Shown here: piece after piece, positions 26,501 through 37,673 of the stretch
Numbering within the stretch: the stretch's first letter is position 1
Layout: the number at the start of each line of letters is the position of its first letter
Assembly (NCBI GenBank): GCA_947561715.1
Contig: OX387205.1
Span: forward strand, 13,149,001-13,213,000
Direction of reading: 5' to 3'
Source: Ascidia mentula
Taxonomy: Eukaryota > Chordata > Ascidiacea > Phlebobranchia > Ascidiidae
Length of the DNA: 64,000 bases
The notes under the pieces: model-generated
Database searches by the model: none
The model's input: the letters and a program-made list of their open reading frames with translations, nothing else
What the model was told of the DNA's origin: nothing
Program-made: the position numbers and the translations under genes

Positions 26501-29314
26501 TTTCCCGTTTTCGTCGTAATTTCACTTTTTCCACTACTGTGACAGCGCGCAACTGCTCCCTTTGAAACAGTGCTTAAAATAGAATGTAGTGACCTTAGTG
26601 ACGTCACTATTTTACAGCAAAACCCTGGTTTCACTGCAACGACTTTTGATTTCTTCCTCTGCCACATTTCTATTACAATTTTCACCCTTTACCGGGTTTT
26701 AAGCGGCTAAAATATTGAACCGATTGTTTCCTTTTGTTGTGCTGTTGTGTGAACTGGTGCATGGCTAAGCTGATACCTATGTCCGTAAGGAATTCCGTAC
26801 ACTATTATCTACAAACGGATTTCTGTACGATTGTTCAATTGTAACGTTGTTTTACTGTTGGTGAAGCCCCAGGAGGTGAAATGTAATAAAATCCAGTTTA
26901 TTCTTGCCAGAAGGTCAGTTCAATAATTGTAACTCCTCGAAAATATTTATGTCGCCTTGAATGATTTTAAGACGCCACAAAACCACTCGCCCGTCACCGA
27001 CGTTCGATTTGAACGCGGGAAAGCCGTGTCAACAAGCGATCCACTCTCATGAAGCAATAGAGGTAGTAATTAAATTGTGTTTTGTCGAAAATAAAACGAC
27101 AATGTGACTTTCTCATATCCCCATATACACTCTACCACTTTGCCAACTCTAGGTTGAGGCAGTGATTCAATTTGTTTTTACAAATACGTTTTATACAAAA
27201 TAAATTCTAAGCACACGCATATTTTTTTTTAAAACTGAATGCGATACAGCACACAAGCAAAGTGAAAACCGTAAACAAGTTTACTGTAACGTTTACAAGG
27301 TGTAAACGTAGTTATATATACATTTAAATCCCCATACACAACCCCATTATTTGCTGTATTGTCCTCAATCACAGTCTTCAAAGCAGCCATCCTTCTGGCG
27401 ATTTATCATCACACATTAGGAAACAACTCATTAAGGGGTCATATCACGGTAAGGTGTTTTACGGCGTTTTCAGGGATCTGTGAAGAATACAGGGAAAAGT
27501 GGAAGTACACGGCCGTGCAATGACGCTGCGCTCATCGGAAGGTTTTATGTTTACGGAAGCAAGACCTTTATACTCACGGGTTTACGTCAATAACCCAAAA
27601 TGTCGGTATTACGTGGCATGGTCTTGACGCATCCAAATTTGCCGTGGATTTTTGTCACAAGTCACGTAATATGTCAACATGTAATACACATAATGTCGCG
27701 TGCTGTTTTCTAGACCCTGTTTTACAACCCTTTTAGCAATCTCGATCAGTTTCTTTGATTACACAGTTACAAGGGCTACTTTTTTACGTAAACAAATGGA
27801 GTGATTGTTGCATCACATTGTGCAACTTGGACTTTGTTTTTTGCTGCGCGTAACCGGATGCCATTGATTGTCGCGTCATAAATGTCTGTATTGTCAAGTG
27901 CAGAATTGGTTAAAATTGCATCATGAAATGACCTGTACTCGAAAGAAGTAACTGATGCGCTCTGAAATGTTTATCCATCTAGCAAAAATATTTTTTTGCA
28001 GTAGGTTGGAATTTTGAGTAACTACAGGACTCGTCACAGAGGGAATTTTAAATGGTAGTTCGTGTTAATTCTTACGCTTACCACAAAAAAATGCATTTTA
28101 CCAAAAGTATGAGCAAGCAGAAAAAAATACACCTCGTTTATCATAAAATGTAAATCTATTCGGTTGACTCATCTTCGACATTCTCCAGTCCCCTTCCTTC
28201 CGGCGTTAGATGACTCCTGTGAAATTTTTCGTTAAAAATACACACTATCACTGTGACGTAACAATAGGAGGTGGAACTCGCGTCACGTGTTTTGTCTCGA
28301 AAAGCGTGAATAGACTTTGAGCGGAAGCGATCGACCTAATATGGTCCGGCTTGGGTCACGGTACATTGATTTCACATGCTCTGTTCAAGCTTAATTAAAC
28401 TTATTTAAAAGGTTTTGGTTTATGTTTCTGGTCGAGATCCTAAGACTAGCCTAGAGTCATTCGCCGGCTTGGGATTTCTATCAAACATTCCTGCAAAACT
28501 TGCTGTAAGTCGTATATACCATCACATATGTCGTGTTTTACTTTATTTAAGATGCTGATGCGCAAAGAAGAAAAAGATTGTACGTTTTAATACTATCACA
28601 TGCCCAGTTTCAAGGGCCGACGGTTTTGTTGTTGAAACAAATGCTTTTTATGTTATAAATGGCGTCAATTTAAACATGTTGTTCGGAGGTATTAAACTTG
28701 TATCTTACGGTTTTACGTAAAAAGCAAAAAAAAACACGAATGGTCTGGTCTAAAAACAGTTCTCAACCAGCGCGAACTTGTGTTAATTTAGGCACCTCTA
28801 AACTGGAAAATCCCGCCCTGACAGCGAATTACGTATCACACGCTTGCTTTTTAATAATGAATCACGTCACGCCGGTGCAGCACGCCTGCGGTAGTAAAAC
28901 AAATATTTCTAGCAGCTGAATAACAAAAATCTACTTCCGAAGGCGTGGAAAACATAATCAACACAGGGATTATTTCGCGAATATTAGCGGATATCCCATA
29001 AACGTTGTCTGGTCCTTCTCAGCATGATTGATTGCCTGCTCCTAGAGTATGACAGGTTACATGCTAGTAGGTCTGCATGTATGGGAATTTGAGTAGCAAT
29101 TCGACGGGTGGTTACCACATTCGTATACAGTTTACATCGCACAACCGTTTTTTTATACATTTTGCCATTCGTGTGTGCAGAATTCACTTCCAGTCAACTT
29201 GGATACAATAATCACGTTCCGAAAAGCTTGGAAATTTAATTTTCTGATGCTTTCCTCACAAACAGTAAAATGGTTCTGCTTTTGTCGAAATCCATCCTCA
29301 TTAATCGGGCACAA

Positions 29315-29320
29315 TTTATT
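29315..29320 (-). terminator. Possible poly(A) signal of the first cytokine-like gene
   Basis: On the − strand this reads AATAAA, about 316 bp after the stop of the gene at 29636–30409. The sister genes have AATAAA at a similar distance (31810–31815 and 36698–36703), which supports the assignment modestly. Confidence 0.45.
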
Positions 29321-29635
29321 TTGTTTGATACTTGATCTACCATCTGTTTCTGAATTGCAGCTTGTGCTAAACTGCAATGTTGCTTAACAGTCAAGTGCTT
29401 CACATATCAACGTATATTTTGTTCATAAACATGCTTGACGCCAATCCACAGTCCGGAATACACAAATAAATTAACAGAAACTTACAGGTGCGCAACAAAT
29501 TAAACGTTGAAAAAATATATAAATACTCATTTACAGTTGTCGTGACATTCGGTGCGCGAGTACATATCGACTTTTGGCAGTAAAAAAGGTTCGAAGTTTT
29601 GTGGCAAACGCGTTGACGAGATTTGGGTCAGTTGA

Positions 29636-30409
29636 TCACAGCAGCTTGAATGTATCAGCAGAACTAGAATGTGACTGAACGAAAGCCAGATTTCCAGTGT
29701 CTTGAACCGAATAGGATTCGTCGTCAAAGAACTCAGACGGAAACAAATGACCTTCATTAGTGGACGTAAGATTGCTGGCGAAGAGATAGAAGACCCGCGA
29801 GTCCGTGGTCAGATCGTCGTTGTCGATGTCCAAGGTCAAAGGGTCACTGAATGAGGGGTCGTTGCTTGCGAGCAATGGGGCTCCTGGTGCGCCGTATGTG
29901 ATGTAGTTGTACCCACCGCTGCCGTCGGGCTCGGCGAAAATGTAAGCGGACGCGTTGTTGCTCGTGGATCCCAGTTTCCAGTACACAAGGCTTGAAGAGC
30001 CGTTGTTGAGAGTCAGAGCGGTGCCACCAGCAAACCCAGCGTCCGCTTGGTTGTTGACATGGAACAGTGAGCCGGCGATGGGCCCGTTAACACCTGCACT
30101 GGCGGTTTCCGCTTGTTCAGGTTCAATTATCTCAACCACCGGTGCGCAGCTCTTGGTTTTCGAATAAGAAATGCTCTGAATGATGTCTTCAAAGTCGCCA
30201 AGCCCGGACGAGATTCTACGGCTGTTGCTTCTGTGCTTCGTCTTGACAATAGTGATGTCGTCGTCGATGACGTCATCAGATGACGTGCTTATGCGACTGC
30301 CGGATCGTAAAACCATTTTGCCAATGCCACCTGACAAGGAACTGGAACTTGATCTGTTGGATCGTCTTGGGTTCGTGTAAGGTTGAAACTTTTCTACTTT
30401 CACATCCAT
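29636..30409 (-). CDS. Putative leaderless IL-1-like β-trefoil cytokine, paralog 1
   Basis: A 257-aa single-exon reading frame on the − strand. There is no signal peptide and no membrane segment. Residues 1–110 are a low-complexity propiece: a basic Ser-rich start (RRSNRSSSSS), an acidic TSSDDVIDDD patch and RRISSGLGDFEDI. From about residue 125 to the end is a compact β-strand-rich domain with LVYWKLGS, SAYIFAEPDGSGGYNYITY, PGAPLL, DPSFSDP, RVFYLF, LFPSEFF and a terminal FKLL. The order of these blocks resembles the IL-1 family β-trefoil (the CCxxxxGKPTLQL, KRFVF and ESxxxPxWYIST blocks). IL-1-type cytokines are also leaderless with propieces. The paralogs at 32052–32759 and 37029–37673 are clearly homologous. 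That it is a real gene is likely; the IL-1 relationship is inference. Confidence 0.72.
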   Translation of the reverse strand: MDVKVEKFQPYTNPRRSNRSSSSSLSGGIGKMVLRSGSRISTSSDDVIDDDITIVKTKHRSNSRRISSGLGDFEDIIQSISYSKTKSCAPVVEIIEPEQAETASAGVNGPIAGSLFHVNNQADAGFAGGTALTLNNGSSSLVYWKLGSTSNNASAYIFAEPDGSGGYNYITYGAPGAPLLASNDPSFSDPLTLDIDNDDLTTDSRVFYLFASNLTSTNEGHLFPSEFFDDESYSVQDTGNLAFVQSHSSSADTFKLL

Positions 30410-32051
30410 GTTTTCGTGTAATTTGCTTCTTTTTCGGTATTGCTTTCGTTTTCTTGTGCGTTGGAACAGTGGCTGCTGTCAATTTGCTTTTTATAGTGCG
30501 AGTGCTGCAATAAAGTAACATCAGGTCAACAAACAAAACGCATTCAAAAGACTTTATTGACAAATTATGTTGACCGTAACGTTCTAATGCACACAAAATC
30601 GATGCTAGTCCTACTGCAAGTTAAAGACATCTGAGCCATCGCTTCTCTTGTTGCAATGGCCGTCATGGCACCATAACACTTGAAAGTAAAGGCAGACTTA
30701 TGAAACTTGAAAATTAAGGCGGCCGAAATTAGCTTAAGCAGCGCTACTTCTCTAACACCTCGTTGCTTAATTGCTTCCTACAGCTGACTGAGAGGCCCGC
30801 CTTCGGTGCATTGCAGTGCAACAAGCCACAGGCTGGTTGGCTTATGACTGATTTGCCTTTCTGCTCGTTATTTATTGGGCTGTTCTGTGACGCAACCCTT
30901 GACTACTTGTTCTTTTTACGTCAGCTCGTGACCAACGTGACGTCACATTAGCCATGCGCCCACAGTGGACTTTTGCCCGCTTTCTTTTGTTATCGTAGAT
31001 TCAACGTGTTGCTTTAATTAGAAGTTTTTAATTATGCATCTATTTGTAGTCACCGCGAACTACATTTGAACAACAAATCTTGCAATGTATTTTAGTGGCG
31101 AAACACGCCGCAGGCTGCTGTAGTAACGAGTTTTGTGGGACAAATACATCGTAACCTACGAAACTAACACGCCACATTGCTTCATGACATAATGCGTGTG
31201 ATATGTGAAGAATATCACATACAAACAACCTGGCCCATACGTCGCCTTTTTGTAACAAAATGTTACTGAAGTTTCAAACAAATTTGTTTGTAATTTCTAC
31301 TTCTAATCTGATGACGCAGGTTCTGTTTGTCAAAGACATAGCCAAAGGGACAACATATCCTATAACTACTTTTAACTCAATAAAAAATGACTGTTTTATG
31401 GCTTGATAGGTCTCATTTAGTTGATTAAAAGCCTTTGCAGCAACGCAGAAGTCAAAGCAAGCCGAAGACAAAATGCTGACAAAATGTTAACGTTTTCTCC
31501 GTCAATACATTTTCGCTGTGAAAGTGGTGATACTAACCGTTCCAGTATAAGCTATGCGATCTACATGATGAAATCACCTCAGGCTTTCCCATGTTATTAA
31601 CCTCTGTCCATTGGGACTTTCTATTCTGGTTACGTGTTGGCTCTTCTCCCGTGAGAATCAAGACAAACTTTTCGAAACATTTCGCGAAAAATTTCCATTG
31701 ACAGTAATTTGTTTAGAAAAATCTCTAGCACAAGTTTGTGTGAAATTTTCCCCCATTTCTCGAAAACACATTTTATGCACAACCAGAACCTTATGTATTC
31801 ACTGAGTATTTTATTTTGGCATCAAATATATTTTACATCAAAACAAAACAACGACAAGTTTTACAAACATAATTGATGTCTGGTTTTATATATATACATA
31901 TATATAAGACAAACGATTCTGGATTTTATTCTAAAGTGGTTATAAAAATATGTAGAAATAATATTTATAATTATTTGGCAGCAGCAAACACATTTACACG
32001 TTTTGTGGTTAAACAGAACATTATAGAATCGATGTTAAGTTTCACTTTTGA
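30410..32051. other. Spacer between cytokine-like paralogs 1 and 2
   Basis: About 1.6 kb containing the 5' flank of paralog 1 and the 3' UTR of paralog 2. The stretch 30930–30950 has a TGACGTCA site (CRE-like palindrome). I see no coding region. Confidence 0.5.
31810..31815 (-). terminator. Poly(A) signal of cytokine-like paralog 2
   Basis: AATAAA on the − strand about 240 bp beyond the stop codon of the gene at 32052–32759. It is supported by similar spacing in the sister genes. Confidence 0.5.
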
Positions 32052-32759
32052 TCAAATGATTTTGTACATTTCAGATTCTGGTTTGTGCGGTTTCACGTAC
32101 GCCAAGTGGTTGCCGGTTTCTTGCACACTGTAAGACCGAGTGGCGAAAAATTTAGATGGAAAAAGATAACCAACAGCGTGCGTATCCACGTGGTCGCTAG
32201 CAAAGAGATAGAATACTCGTTTGTCCTTGGCAAGGTCGTCCTTTTCTGTTAAAGACGTTGGGTGAGGAAAGGTTACGTCATCCTCGAATATCACGGGGCC
32301 ATCTGGCTCGGTGTAAGTGATGTAGCTGAGTCCTCCATCTCCATCATCCCGAGCAAAGATGTAAGCGGACTGCATGGTGGTTGATCCTATCATCCAGAAG
32401 ACAAAGTTGGACTCGCTGTTGTTCGTTGTAACAAATTTTCCACTGCCGCCTAACGCTTGAGCGTATCGATCCATAATTGAGCATGGTGTAGGGCCTTGAA
32501 ATCCAGACTCCAGTGGCAAAACGTTTTTGGCGATAATCTCTTCAAACACCTTTAGACGTAGCCCTTTCTCCTCAAACATGGTTCGATGCAAGATCACCTG
32601 TATGTCATCCGACTCGGGGAATATCTTTCTTTCGTCATCGTTATGGACGTCATTTGATGACGTGGTTAAATCTGTGTCGGGAAAACACTTGGCCTCACCC
32701 CCCTCGTTCAACAAACCACTGGATTGCGTCATTTTGGGATTAAATTGAAGGTTTTCCAT
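32052..32759 (-). CDS. Putative leaderless IL-1-like β-trefoil cytokine, paralog 2
   Basis: A 235-aa frame starting at the ATG at 32759–32757. I chose this start because a strong acceptor (a polypyrimidine stretch ending CTACAG) lies just upstream on the − strand, so the longer in-frame extension to 32945 is probably not translated. There is no signal peptide. The propiece repeats the acidic TSSNDVHNDDE patch and a VFEEII motif seen in paralogs 1 and 3, then GFQGPTP in place of GVNGP. The C-terminal domain has FVFWMIGS, SAYIFARDDGDGGLSYITY, FPHPTSL, KRVFYLFAS, YLFPSKFF, SYSVQETG and ends YKII. It is more diverged than paralogs 1 and 3 are from each other. The family is real; the IL-1-like fold is inferred from the pattern of blocks. 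Confidence 0.72.
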   Translation of the reverse strand: MENLQFNPKMTQSSGLLNEGGEAKCFPDTDLTTSSNDVHNDDERKIFPESDDIQVILHRTMFEEKGLRLKVFEEIIAKNVLPLESGFQGPTPCSIMDRYAQALGGSGKFVTTNNSESNFVFWMIGSTTMQSAYIFARDDGDGGLSYITYTEPDGPVIFEDDVTFPHPTSLTEKDDLAKDKRVFYLFASDHVDTHAVGYLFPSKFFATRSYSVQETGNHLAYVKPHKPESEMYKII

Positions 32760-34859
32760 TTTTCTGTAGTAGGTAAAAAATCCTTTTTTGTAGAAAATCT
32801 CTGAAACAGAATGTTTTAATTTCAAACACTGTTTTAAGGCAATGCGTAACGAATGTGCAAGAGCATTAAAGCTCGGTGCATCAGATGTGTCAGCACCATG
32901 ACGGACAGCAATGTGCCGAAAACACATGAAAATGTGCCGAAACAAAACAACTTTCGGAAATTTTCCTGTGCATCAGACTGATACCGTATCAATCTCAGCG
33001 ACTGTGGGCGCACAAAACATCTAAAAAAAAACCAGTAAACTTTGACAAATCAGCTCCTTATCGATAGCCACAAAAACTGCCCATTGCATTGACACCGTGC
33101 CAAGTCGAATCGACTCACGCTACGAAACTGAAAGTTTTTTCCCTCGAGAATTTTGCAGCTTCCTCGATGCCCGGGTATTGTTTTCTTTGAATTTCCCGGC
33201 CACGTGACGTAGCGACAATAGTATTGGAAACGTTTTGTATTGCTTGAATTGAAACGCGTTGTATCCTTAACGTCACGTGACCTTGTCACAAAACTGCCTT
33301 GTTTTTGTATGGATCAGTGATATCGTGTATTGATGTTACAAAACATCCAGTAAGTCTGAATTTTAGTCACTAGTTTCGTGAACATTGTAACTGTTGTCAA
33401 GAACTTGTTTATAAAATAATTTCTTATTGGTTGAATTCGACATTCACTAATTTACAACTACTATGAACAAAAATCAAATGCAGAAGTCCCAATTTAGGTC
33501 GAATAAAATGTGCATTTAAACACTGCCTAATTTGTTCGCACCAAGTGTTGTAGTGCAGTAGCAATAAAATTTACGCACGGTAGCTATTTTCCCACAAAAC
33601 AACCCAGTAACGGCGTCATATTGGTTCCGAGTGCATCTGGCACAGCGGGGTTATTATGGCTGGGGTGGTGGTAACTATTATCGTATTGCACGCTAATTGG
33701 CCGTTTGTGATCGCATAAAAGAAATGTTTTTTTCAGAAATTATGACTCAGCTTGACACACTCACGCACATTTGGGCCGCATCCAGCCGTGTTTTAAGGGA
33801 GTAAGCGCATGTTTCTGAGACGAGACGCAAATTTTGTAGACAGGGAAAGTTACAAGCGTGCAAATGGATAGTTATTACCATATCCTTGCCCTTATATGGA
33901 TTTCTGGTTTAAGAACCTTGACGCATTCACTAAAGTTCTTTCCGGATCGGAAATGGACGAACAAAATTTACGTCACAAAATCCCCACAGAGATATAGTTG
34001 CACATGCAAAGTATTCCTTTTTATGCAAAAAAGTTGGGTCTATTTGTGGGTTTGCGACGCGAATAGGATCTCAACCATTGCAGAACGTTTTGTGGAAGTG
34101 AGGTTTCAATTCAGTAAAAGCAAAATTCAACGTAGCTTAGGATAATAATGAAGGTGCACGGTAACTCAGCTGTTGTTTAAATACATTATTATGTGTTTAA
34201 GTTGCGTTGATGTGCGAGACATACTAAAACCGTATTAGAAACGCTTACTATTTGCTTGCGAATGGGGGAAACCTATTGTATATTTCCATATCTCTCTCAA
34301 ACCTTTAAACACCGAAGAGGATTTACTTAGGCGGGTTTAAAAAACTTTGAAACATAAACACACAAATGTTGAACTTTTACGATTCAATAAGGCACTGAGG
34401 AGGTCCCACGGGGACGCGGCCAGATTCAAGGGCCCGTAGAGAAAAAAAAGGGTTCCACGAACACCATTGTTTGTCGCAAAAGCAAAAGATTTCTCTCGTA
34501 AATATTTTTTTCAACTAAAATAATTTGTTGTCCTCCAAAAAAGGCTCCACGCCGCCAAATTTTTTCTCTCGAAGGTCCTGACGCTGTCACGGAGGAGAAA
34601 GTTGACCACAAGCGCCTGCTATCGCGGGTAGAATGTCAGACAACCACGAATGCGAAAGTAGACTTGACTTTCCTCAAGAGAAGAAATATTTGGTTTCCAA
34701 GGGGAGGATAATATTTTCAAGGATTCTACAGAAAGCTTTCCCTTTCTAATCATAATTCTCGTTTATGAAACGCACTGAGCAATCAAATGAAGGTCGTCCG
34801 TTTACTAAAACCATGATTCTTCTGTACAGAGTTCTTTTTTGGGTTCGAGAATTTTGTCT

Positions 34860-35480
34860 GTTTGACTTCTCGATTTATGCAAAGATGCGACGACTGTTAT
34901 GACACGGAAATATATTTTTTGCATCACAATCAACGTCATTTCGTCCCACGACAGCTAGTGTTCACTAATGTGACGTACAACCTTTCCCTCGCCTATACAT
35001 TTAACATCGTTACGTGGCCACACACAAAATGCAAACAAACAATACAGATGCAAAGACTGCTTTGCATTTATGATGTGGTATTCACACGTTTGCAGAGAAG
35101 ATCGAACCAATTGTGAAATATTGGCAATATTCAACAGTTCTGTAATGGCAAAACGCTGAGGGGCGCGTTAATTTAAAGCGTGCTTTAAATTTAGAGGTAT
35201 AGTAAAGCAGTCCTTTAGAAGCACTAATTTATGCAAACGAATGGCGGGTAACATTTAACAACTATTTTGAATGGGGCGCCGATTTTAACAGATATGCACG
35301 ATCTGTCTTTTACGCATATTCAGTTTTTTGGTACACAGGTTTTACCCGTTTGATGCTTGCGTACAAACCGTCTATCCCTTGTCTAATTTCGGCCCCTTTG
35401 TTGCATGTATTTGCGTGTATGATGTTTTCTAACATTTCCGTATGTATGTGACGATTGTACTGCTTAGTAATTACTGGGGT
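34860..35480. repeat. Local duplicate of the region upstream of paralog 3 (left copy)
   Basis: Blocks shared with 38050–38960 include GCAAAGATGC, AATCAACGTC, AGCTAGTGTTCA, TGTGACGTACAAC, ACATTTAACAT and CTAATTTCGG followed by GCATGTATTTG. They occur in the same order and orientation. The copies are diverged, so the duplication is not recent, but the colinearity is clear. Confidence 0.65.
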
Positions 35481-36697
35481 GAACTATTTGTAGATTTGCG
35501 ACACAAGAATATATTCTGATAATGTGATTCTGGATATCATTCCTCATTCTGTTGCAATTGAGCGTGGGGACTTCAACCTTCGGCGTAATTTTACCACAAT
35601 GAGTGCGGGGGAACGGCTTACATATCAGATAATGAAGAATTAACTGTTGCAGTGGACTTTGATTTAGAGTAGCCTCTTGGTGTAGTTGTTGTTTGAATTT
35701 ATCATTATCTAATAAAATATATACTTAATATAGGCAATGTTTCATGCACTCATATGATTGACGGGACCGCCCCACTGCCAATGGTATACTGCCAATAATA
35801 GATTCGTTACGGAATAACTCGCTATAAAAGATAAACATTTAATTACTTCAAGAAACTGTTAAAAATGATTTTATATCTTCTATAAACTTAAACGCGGTTT
35901 AAACATTGATAGATATTGTCTTCAAAATATCACAACGAATACTCAACTTTCGTAATTTTTATATGTTTTGTTTGTTGTGGTATCAGGTTATCCCAACTAA
36001 GAACCCTGACAGGTTTTCTCCTTGCAGGAACCGGAAAGCAGTTTGAACAGCAAATATGGTTGCCCAAACACGCCAGCTATCGGATGTTGCGGTAGACTTC
36101 CACCAATGCGAAAGCACGCTTGACTTTCCGACAGAGAACAAATATTTGGTTACGGTTACCTTTACATGAGCCCACGATAAGAGAGAGCTGTTGCGTTTTG
36201 TAAAATATTTAAGCGGTGCTATTAAAAGCTTTCCCTTTTTTATCATAATTCCAGTAAACAGCCACATATTATACTGTTTCTATGTGATATTGTTAAAATA
36301 TGTGTTGTGTGTTACCATAGTAGCAGAACAGCTGTTTTTTTTATCGTTTCTTCTACTAAATAACGAGCTTCAGTCGGGGACATACAAGTTTATCATCAAT
36401 TATTTGGTTGTTGTAACCAACAAAGATGGCTCAAAACTTTGCATTGGTCGCCTGTGCAATCGTTTGATCTTTGCAAACAAACCTCTATTCTACCAAGAAT
36501 GCAAAAGCATGGCATTACTTCTGCGCTACCACGAATTCTATGGAATTTCAGTTCTCCGCAACCGCTTTTGTCGTGGCACACGACCGGTGGCAATGCTATA
36601 GGTGCGCCGCGATGTGAATTCAACCTGACAAACTTTAATATTTTGCCAATTTGATCTTGTCACAGTAAGACAATTTGCTGATGCAAACGCTACTACT

Positions 36698-36703
36698 TTT
36701 ATT
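36698..36703 (-). terminator. Possible poly(A) signal of cytokine-like paralog 3
   Basis: AATAAA on the − strand about 326 bp past the stop of the gene at 37029–37673, at a distance comparable with the sister genes. Confidence 0.4.
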
Positions 36704-37028
36704 ATGACGTCATAAACCCCACATATTGGTTGAAGATGTGCCGCCGAATTTTTTAAGTTTATGTGACGTCATTGAATTAACGCTGCGGGCACTGCATTTC
36801 ACTACCATTGTAATCATCGCGTTATGTATTTGGCGTAAGTCCTCTGTATAGATTGGTGTGTATTACATTACAATTGGGAAACACGGCATAAGATTCAAGG
36901 ATACACTGTGGGTGCAGGTTCTGATTTTCTTGAGTAAACATTCTGATACATGCAATAAACAAAAATAGCAAGAAGTCGTCGTACGGGTGCAGTTCGGTCA
37001 TCTGGGGTCACGTGACGGCTCCGCTTTA

Positions 37029-37673
37029 TCACTGGAGCGTAAAAAGGTCCGAAGCGTTGGTGTGCGGCTTCAGGAACGCCAAAGTACCTTCCTCGTTTAC
37101 GGAATAGGACTTTGCCTCGTAAAACTCGGATGGAAAAAGGTACCCAGCGTTTCCGCCAACGTGAGGACTCTCAAAGAGATGAAACACTCGTTTATCTATG
37201 GTCATGTCGTCCTTGTCGATGTCCAAAGACATCGGATCGCTAAAGCTCGGGTCATTTTTCAACAGCAGGGGCGCTCCCGGAACACTGTAAGTGACGTATT
37301 CGTAACCACCATTACCGTCCTCCTTTGCGAAGATGTATGCGGACGGCTGTGAACTTGGCGAACCCAGTTTCCAGTACACGAGGTTGGAAGTTGAGCTGTT
37401 AAGGGACACAACGCTACCCCGAGCATTCGCGTAAGATTGTGTGTTAACGTGGATCAGTGACGCCGGAGCAGGTCCATTTACCCCTCCCTCCACTTCGTAT
37501 GCAGTCGTGGGAACAACCTCATCTTCCATCGCTTCGTGAAGCTTCAACTTTCTGGAAGTAACCTCTTCCACTATCTCTTCGAAGTCAGTGATGCCTGATG
37601 ACAATCTACGCACGATAGGAGCGGTTTGGGTTGAAAATAAAGCTGCTTGACAAATATCTTCGTTCACGTTCAT
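37029..37673 (-). CDS. Putative leaderless IL-1-like β-trefoil cytokine, paralog 3
   Basis: A 214-aa single-exon frame on the − strand without signal peptide or membrane segment. The propiece (residues 1–80) contains RRLSSGITDFEEIVEEV and then GVNGPAPASLIHVN, both matching paralog 1 closely. The C-terminal domain has LVYWKLGS, SAYIFAKEDGNGGYEYVTY, VPGAPLLLKNDPSFSDP, DKRVFHLFES, YLFPSEFY, SYSVNEEGTLAFLKPH and ends LFTLQ. The DKRVFHLFES block is strikingly like the EKRFVFNKIE stretch of IL-1β, and what follows has the same spacing of hydrophobic positions as the last IL-1 hairpins. It is the closest relative of paralog 1. A secreted or alarmin-like signalling role is inferred, not shown. Confidence 0.75.
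   Translation of the reverse strand: MNVNEDICQAALFSTQTAPIVRRLSSGITDFEEIVEEVTSRKLKLHEAMEDEVVPTTAYEVEGGVNGPAPASLIHVNTQSYANARGSVVSLNSSTSNLVYWKLGSPSSQPSAYIFAKEDGNGGYEYVTYSVPGAPLLLKNDPSFSDPMSLDIDKDDMTIDKRVFHLFESPHVGGNAGYLFPSEFYEAKSYSVNEEGTLAFLKPHTNASDLFTLQ

Larger units (their letters stand above)
23287..29635. other. Gene-poor spacer of about 6.3 kb
   Basis: No coding region can be supported here. All open frames are short, show no family motifs and are not joined by plausible splice sites. The stretch holds a palindromic repeat copy (23461–23563) and the end of the 3' UTR region of the − strand gene at 29636. It is otherwise AT-rich unique-looking sequence that may include regulatory DNA. It separates the + strand genes from the − strand cytokine-like cluster. 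Confidence 0.5.
32760..37028. other. Spacer between cytokine-like paralogs 2 and 3, with duplicated DNA
   Basis: About 4.3 kb without a supportable gene. It includes two related segments at about 34627–34780 and 36070–36270, and a block at about 34860–35480 that is similar to 38050–38960 upstream of paralog 3. A fragment at 35738–35790 matches the repeat module found twice at 49120–49573. These point to local duplication and old repeat insertion. The last part, up to 37028, holds the 3' UTR of paralog 3. Confidence 0.5.
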
